From: Paratinospora sagittata
Taxonomy: Eukaryota > Streptophyta > Magnoliopsida > Ranunculales > Menispermaceae
NCBI GenBank assembly: GCA_035771175.1
Contig: JAYMFD010001095.1
Span: forward strand, 705,001 to 769,000
Direction of reading: 5' to 3'
DNA: 64,000 bases
Shown here: positions 58,127 to 64,000 of the stretch, in pieces
How the letters are laid out: each line of letters begins with the position of its first letter
How positions within the stretch are numbered: the stretch's first letter is position 1
Notes under the pieces: model-generated
What the model was told of the DNA's origin: nothing
Seen by the model: only the letters and a program-made list of their open reading frames with translations
The model's database searches: none
Program-made: the position numbers and the translations under genes

Positions 58127-61100
58127 TCGTAGCGTCAGATCTAACAATTAAATGTTTATTTATTTATTTATTTTTAGTTACTTTGGTTATGGTTTTGTTG
58201 ATTAAAGGAATCCGTTTCAAGAACGTTTTGTATGTTGAATGTCGATGTTCATAGTGTGAAGAACGGTTTTTCTAGGTTTTTGATGTTTATTTTTATTTTT
58301 TTGTTTTTTAATGATTGTGAGATAGATTTGTCATTGATTTCTGCATTGATAGATGCTGTGAAGATGTTGAGAAATTAGATTAAGTTCTTCAAAATTCCAC
58401 TAGATGTTTTTTTTAATAGCTCACTGGTTCTGAAAACTCTGTTTTTTACGGTTTCCTGGAGAGTTTTCTTGATATAATAAGAAAGAAGAAGAAAGTTTTT
58501 TTTGGTTTTATAGCTCAAGAAATCAGTTTCACGTTGTAAAAATACTTTGTAATGTGTGTTAATTGTCCAACAGAGTGCTTTATCGATTCCAATTAGAGTG
58601 TTTTTTTTTTTTTTTTTTTCCATTTTTTTCATATGTTCTTTTAAACTTGATATAGTAAGTTTGGTGCTCGGTTTCGATTGATGCTTGTAAAGCTACTTTA
58701 ATATAATTTGTGTATTGCATTTACTTGTACAAATGTGAGAACATGAGAGGTAGTATGGGCATAACACTTTAAATAAAGCTAAGCTGTAGACACTTTTTAA
58801 ACATTGGATTGATTCATTTTAACTGTGCCATAGCTTTCATGAATCTTAAACCATGTATCTAAACAGGATATTGTGTGAATCTGAACCATTAACTAATTAG
58901 CTACTTTAAAACTGCATGCTTCTGACGCTTATGTCTTACACTGCAATGGTTCATTTAAATGACTTGGCTTAATTAAGTTGAACCGTTCAGTTAAGATATT
59001 TTTCTTTGCAAAATTAAATAATTAACAAAAACCTAAAGTTTTCAAGCGTTGGCAAGCTTTAGACTTACACCAGCCGTCTTGGTTACATGCTCAGCATGGG
59101 CCCTGCAAAATAAACAAACACACAATAATTTTGGAATCGGTTTTTTATTTTTTGAACTAACTAGTTGCCAGGTCCTATCACTTTTTTCAACAAAAATTAA
59201 GGATTTTTTTTTTTTTTTTGTTCGTAATCATTGTTGTCATTATTGATTTTATTAATGTGGTAATTAAGTAGTGTTGTTTCTGCTATTGAATTGTAAGAGA
59301 AAATTTATACAAGATGTAGAGAAAGGAGAGAGGAAAAAAAAAGATGTTTTGTGAGAGAGATTTGAGGGATGTACTTTCTGAAAAAGATGTAGATTGATTA
59401 CTACCTACATGGCTACATCCATGGGTAACAATGGTTTTACTTCAACTATGAAAATCAAGAAGATCATTGCTTCTCATATTAACATTATTGGTATGCTTCA
59501 ACTAATTCTCAAATTTATGGTGAAACTGTCCGACAACAGTATATTATGTATTGTCAGGGTCCATCGACAAAAGGAAAATTTTCTTTTTTGTATGCATTGT
59601 CCAAGATATGGAAGTATCATCAGACCATTTGACCATGGCTTTAAACCAACAATCCAATGGTTTGAGACACCTAATGTGGTAGAATTCTGATTTTAAAATC
59701 CTTAAAAAGGTACTTGTGCTAGCTGCTTTAAATACAGTTTTTATGGTTATCAATTGATTTTGCTCAGAAGCATTGTGCCTTTGCCCATTACATCAGAATA
59801 TTGCAGATTTCATAATTTTCTCATTACTGTGTATTCCGTACTGTCACATTTGAAATCATTAATGGAGTCATTGGAAGGCATCAATGCAATATTTTAATGA
59901 AGGGCACTTGATAATTCACCTCTGCATGGTTTATTCCTTTCCTTTTATATTGGGCAGTTATTTAAAATGGCTGAGTTCCTATATTTATTCGAACTTTATA
60001 ACTTTTCAGAATGATTACGTACACAAAACATCTCTGAAATTGATGAATATGGACAACAAGTCTCAGATTATATTACTATTTTAAAACATTTGAAAAAGGG
60101 TCCTAATTCGTATGCATAAGAATTATGACAATGATTTTAAGTACAACAGAATTGTCTACATGAAAACATTTGGATGATGAGCAGCTATCATTTTTCAAAA
60201 ACAAGAAAGTCCTGTTTAGAAAAGATCAAGGAATGAGAAAGAATGTTGAAATATTTATATTTTTGCATAGATTGGTTGTCATTGCAAATATAGATGACCT
60301 TAAAGCTCTTAGCTCAAATAATATAACTATTACAAAATCAAGTTGTTAACTCTGGTGAATAATACCTTTCAGGGAGCTTTGAGGCCAAAACGTTTCCCTG
60401 AATAAAATTCTCTCTTTGCCATTCCTAATTTTGACATATAAAGTTCCCATGTCTTGACCTAGTGGTCTATTTTCTTTCCTATAGAATTCTTTGAACTTAT
60501 CTATGTAATTTGTAAAATGTGTTGAAATTCTACAAACAAAAAGGATGTATTCAGTGCATGAAGCTTCCGCCAATGAGGGGGTTAAGAAATGGTCAATATG
60601 TGCAACATTATCCCCATTCTATGATAGGTTATTTTCAAATTCAAATCTTGACCTCCAAGTCACAAAAATAACTTTATCATTTTGTGAAGGCCCATCCGTT
60701 TAATTTGTTGAAAGTTTATGTTTTGTAATTTGATAATGTATAAAGTTGTCTCCTAATTTTAATTCTTTCTGTCATGTGCTTTCTCTTGTAATATTACTTC
60801 AGTGACATTTGCAACGACATAGACATGCCTTTTTGAATTGTTGAGTTTCATGAACAAAGATAAATTCAAAGAAGGGAAGGGAAGGGAGTAGAGAGATGGT
60901 TCACTAGGCACGGATACTATGAATGCATGTTTATCACTACCTCCAAGCAACTAAAAATTGTCTTATCAAAGAAGTTCTTGTGGAACAAACCAATGGCTAT
61001 TTGAATTCGATGAGTCATTTATGATCGAAATTTTTGGTGTCACAATTTGGGCTTTTTCTTGTATTTTGTTTCTTCTTTGAGTAACATTGTTAAATTAACT

Positions 61101-61133
61101 AAACAAGTTGTTGGGAAAAAATGTCTGTTGCAG
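58127..61133. other. No gene seen; possible long intron
   Basis: AT-rich with T-runs at about 58600 and 59205. Frames such as 59394-59690 resemble nothing known. MED15 exons that would precede the one at 61134 (encoding a 'KRPRIE'-like segment, and the KIX domain further up) were looked for and not found. Confidence 0.45.
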
Positions 61134-61542
61134 GCTAATCATTCAATGATTCAAGAAATCAGGGAGATAAATCAGAAGCTACTGACTACTGTGGTTGACA
61201 TCAGTAGCGAGGATGGCAAGTTAACTTCAGTTGCATCTGGAGATGGTGAAGAACTCATTGTTAGGTGTTCCTTCATTGCCTTGGCTCTAAGTCCAGAGTT
61301 GAAATCACAGCATGTCCCATCTCAGATGGTAAGTTTTGCATCTCAGAAGATATTGCTTTCCTTTGTTTAATTCTAATCAGAAGTTCTCTTTAATGGTTCT
61401 GCAGTTGCCAGTTCTACCTGTGCAGTTGCTTGTTTCGACAAATTATCCAAATTGTTCTCCTGTGCTCTTAGATAACTGTCCTGTAAATCTGAGGTGAGGA
61501 AAGCCAGCAATTTAGCCTGAATTCATCTTATCTCCATCTTTA

Positions 61543-61594
<52 letters not shown>

Positions 61595-61856
61595 GGTGAT
61601 CCATTATCCTGAAAGTCTTTCTTTTGAACTCTCATATTGGTGTCACAGTAAGGAGTATGAACTTCTGTTCATGAAAGCTAAATCAATGTTCATTAGATCC
61701 TTCCGTTGCTTTTCGCAACCTATGTCGCTCGGGGATATGGCAAAGAGTTGGGATGCTTGTGCAAGTGCAGCTATGATGGAATATGCACAGGCGAACGGAG
61801 GAGGAAGCTTCCGATCAAGATATGGTACTTGGCAAAACTGCGTGAATACTACTTGA
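61134..61856 (+). CDS. C-terminal domain of a Mediator MED15a-like protein (short, 5' part missing)
   Basis: Three exons: 61134-61328, 61405-61493 and 61649-61856, all GT-AG and in frame, for 163 codons. The product matches the C-terminal end of plant MED15: 'EIREINQKLLTTVVDIS', 'VRCSFIALALSPELKSQ', 'LLVSTNYPNCSPVLLD', 'SKEYELLFMKAKS', 'SQPMSLGDMAKSWDACA' and the end 'SRYGTWQNC'. In full-length MED15 (over 1000 aa) this follows a KIX domain and Gln-rich region, which are not in this window. The first exon begins at a good acceptor 'tgtctgttgcag' at the usual place ('E|ANHALL' in other plants). With a non-coding upstream exon, translation could start at the ATG at 61146, giving 159 aa. A (CT)n run lies in the last intron at about 61548-61591. 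It may be a short expressed paralogue or a truncated duplicate; no stop or frameshift is present in the three exons. Confidence 0.82.
61548..61591. repeat. (CT)n microsatellite in the last MED15-like intron
   Basis: About 44 bases of CT, ending 58 bases before exon 3. Confidence 0.9.
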
Positions 61857-62615
61857 CGACCATCTTGCAGCTCAAATTCCCGAAATTGGTACTTCGATAT
61901 GATATTATTTCTTTCCACAATTACCACGCAGCTTCACATAGGATTTTAGTTAATGGTTGGAGTAGATAGAAAGAATAAAGCTACCTTTGGTGATAAAGTA
62001 TTGTGTAGTTTGAAGAAGATTGAATTTCATTTATTGGGTGAATAGTACAAGGATTAGTTGCTACATTGGCTAGAAGAGTACTATATTTTTTAAGGAGATG
62101 GAGATCAAATAAAGATGGATAATAAGTAGGAGGAAATTAAAGAATAAAATTAGTTTTGCTGATAAAAAAAGGTCTGTTTTGCTTGAGGCAGATTGAATTC
62201 CATGCATTGAGTGTACAGTTCAAGGACAAGTGAGCCCATTGGCCAGCAAACTTGCGTGTTTTTTTGAAGGAGATGGTGGAAAGGAAATAAAGGTACCAAT
62301 GGAAAATTGAAAACCTTTCTGCTTATTTAATTTGATTAATAATTCATTGCCAGTATTACCATCCTTTTAGGCCTAGAAGTAGAAGCCCTCCTAACTAAAA
62401 TTATATTTAGTCATTTTTTTAAAATGATCTATTTATTTATTCGCATTATCCATCTGTAGATCCAGTGATTTTGTGAATATTTTATTGTTTTGGCAGTGAA
62501 AAAGTTTGGAGCTCTTTTTCTCATTATGCAATTATTAATAGCTATGTTAAACATTGAACAGTTCATTGTGTGCTTATTATCTCTGTCATAATTCCAGTAG
62601 TTCTTTCTTCTTCTT

Positions 62616-62651
<36 letters not shown>

Positions 62652-63675
62652 GAGAAATTTATTCACAACTTTGAAAACAACCCAAGAAGTAAATATATAT
62701 ATATATATAGAAAACAGTTTATTATTTTCCTTTTTGTATTTATAGAAAATTTTTCATATTGGTAAATATCATCAATCATTGTTCCACATGAAAGACAAGT
62801 TTTCAAGGAAAAAAGGAGTTTTATTTATTTATTTTTTTCGTAATGGAAAAGAAACATTTCACACCGCTACATTTAAAAGCAGGTCATGATAATTACAGTG
62901 ATTTAGATATAAATATACGATTCTTTTTTCTTTCTTAAGAAACCTTGCACCGTCAAACATCCAAAATCAGTTTCTCTCATAAAGGGAAACGTTTCTTTTT
63001 CTTTTTATCAAAATCTCCCTGTTTGGTATCCAATTTAAGTTTAATCTTCTGTATTTAAAATTAAAAATCAAAACAATTGTTTGTTTTATTAAGATTCAAA
63101 AGCTGTTTTTAGGGGAAAAAAGAGAGGCTTGTTTTCAGAAAATATGCAAAAGATTTTTCTTTTTTTTTTTTGAGTTTTTCATTAGAAACCATAGAACCCA
63201 CACGAGCATTTATTACTTGATTTGTGTGAAGTCTTAAACAAATTTTTCTTATTTTTAAATATGATACCAAACATATTTAAAAAACTGCAGATCAACTATA
63301 AATAATATCATATTCTAATTTTTTCTTTAATTTTTTTTAAAATTGCATATCAAACACAACCTATATAAAATATATTAAAAAAAAAAAAAAAAAACAGAAA
63401 AATCTTTGATTCAAATCTGGATCTTACAATGGATCCATTTGAACTTCCAGATTCCATGTGGTCCCTCCGGTTTGTTGTGCGTAACTACTAATACTGCTGC
63501 TACTGGTATTACCTATCTTTCATTCTTCTCGCTCACTCCATCTTCTCTCCTCTTCTAGCCCCTTAAATCTCCCTATCGCTATGAACACTTTCAATCTTTC
63601 TTCTCCACTCTCGCGCCTCAGATTCCATCACTTCCATACTTCTTCTTCAAAAACCCTCAGAGTTTTCTAATCTAA
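61857..63675. other. 3' UTR of the MED15-like gene, intergenic DNA, GT31 promoter
   Basis: A T-run of about 30 bases at 62619-62648 and (TA)n at about 62694-62709. CT-rich DNA from 63520 to 63660 is the likely 5' UTR of the next gene. 61980-62130 and 62145-62300 show partly similar phrases ('agaataaa..ta..tttggtgata', 'agattgaatt.cat..attg.gtg', 'acaagga..agt'), a decayed direct repeat. Confidence 0.45.
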
Positions 63676-64000
63676 ATGAAGCTTCATTCCCTATCAGACA
63701 TGCCTTCGTCTCCCAAATTCTTCTACCCTCGCACTTCTCCACCTTCTTTCCCTCGAAGATCCTCGTTCTTGATCTTCTGTCTCCTCTTCGGGATCTCCGG
63801 TTTCTTGTTCGGATCGATCGCGATCTTGCGGCCGAGGTCTGGGTTCGAGTGTAGGGATTTCAAGCCTAGGTCGGTTTCTGTTGTTTGGGATAAGAGGAGT
63901 AGCGGTGTTGTTGGAGACTTGGATAGAGTAGGCGGTGGTGATGATGAAGGTGATCGGAAGAGGCATAAGGTTATGGGGTTTGTAGGGATCCAGACTGGGT
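63676..64000 (+). CDS. GT31 beta-1,3-galactosyltransferase, 5' part (runs off the window)
   Basis: The frame is open from the ATG at 63676 to the window end (108 codons). A second in-frame ATG at 63700 starts 'MPSSPKFFYPR', which resembles the N-terminus of Arabidopsis B3GALT12-14 and may be the true start. After a basic stretch 'PRRSS' comes a hydrophobic segment 'FLIFCLLFGISGFLFGSIAI' (about residues 33-52), a type II membrane anchor typical of Golgi glycosyltransferases. A variable stem with an acidic/Gly stretch ('VGGGDDEGD') follows, and then 'KRHKVMGFVGIQTG', the start of the catalytic region in this subfamily. The rest of the GT31 domain, including the DxD motif, lies outside. It should transfer galactose in beta-1,3 linkage to cell-wall glycans or glycoproteins. 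The subfamily call is from memory of the motif. Confidence 0.85.
   Translation, partial: MKLHSLSDMPSSPKFFYPRTSPPSFPRRSSFLIFCLLFGISGFLFGSIAILRPRSGFECRDFKPRSVSVVWDKRSSGVVGDLDRVGGGDDEGDRKRHKVMGFVGIQTG

Noticed and set aside
59394..59690. 98-codon open frame on the plus strand
   Set aside because: Composition and content look random, no family recognised, and no splice context joins it to the MED15-like exons.
1..64000. CRISPR arrays, bacterial operons, integrated virus
   Set aside because: None seen. Repeats are microsatellites, tandem repeats or transposons, and all genes are of plant nuclear type.

Overview
This is a 64 kb piece of a nuclear plant genome, most probably a eudicot. Genes have short GT-AG introns, intergenic DNA is AT-rich and full of (TA)n and (CT)n microsatellites, and several products belong to plant-restricted families (TTL, PTF2, DUF538, nsLTP, plant MED15). 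I cannot name the species from sequence alone.

Layout. 1-11 kb is gene-rich: a three-exon gene for a small lysine-rich-tail protein (probably DUF7787), a single-exon DUF538 gene, and a complete six-exon TTL gene (TPR plus thioredoxin-like, 695 aa) on the minus strand. About 11-31 kb has no convincing gene. It is a graveyard of mobile DNA: a SINE with target-site duplication (TSD), a solo LTR, a CACTA end, a small element with strong inverted ends, a 178-bp tandem repeat and further SINEs. 31-38 kb holds an intronless PTF2 gene (TFIIB-related) whose last ~55 codons are duplicated just downstream, a hAT-like element with an 8-bp TSD, and a two-exon zinc-ribbon-like gene resembling Arabidopsis At4g18593 with a MITE in its intron. 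40-43.5 kb holds a SINE, a Mutator-like foldback element with a perfect 9-bp TSD, and an unusual three-LTR non-autonomous retroelement bounded by one 5-bp TSD.

44.8-47.7 kb is a SAG12-like papain-family cysteine protease with a 1.76 kb intron. 49-56.5 kb is an array of three type 1 nsLTP genes in the same orientation; only the last (56.1-56.5 kb) is intact. The first is broken by a solo-LTR insertion and has lost its first cysteine; the second has a nonsense codon and a frameshift. 61.1-61.9 kb encodes only the C-terminal end of a Mediator MED15-like protein. The window ends inside the first exon of a GT31 beta-1,3-galactosyltransferase gene.

The genes look like unrelated neighbours, apart from the nsLTP array. 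The most unusual signals are genome-dynamic: the head-to-head retroelement structure, the decay of the nsLTP array, and the duplicated PTF2 tail. All element calls rest on hand reading of ends, TSDs and splice sites.
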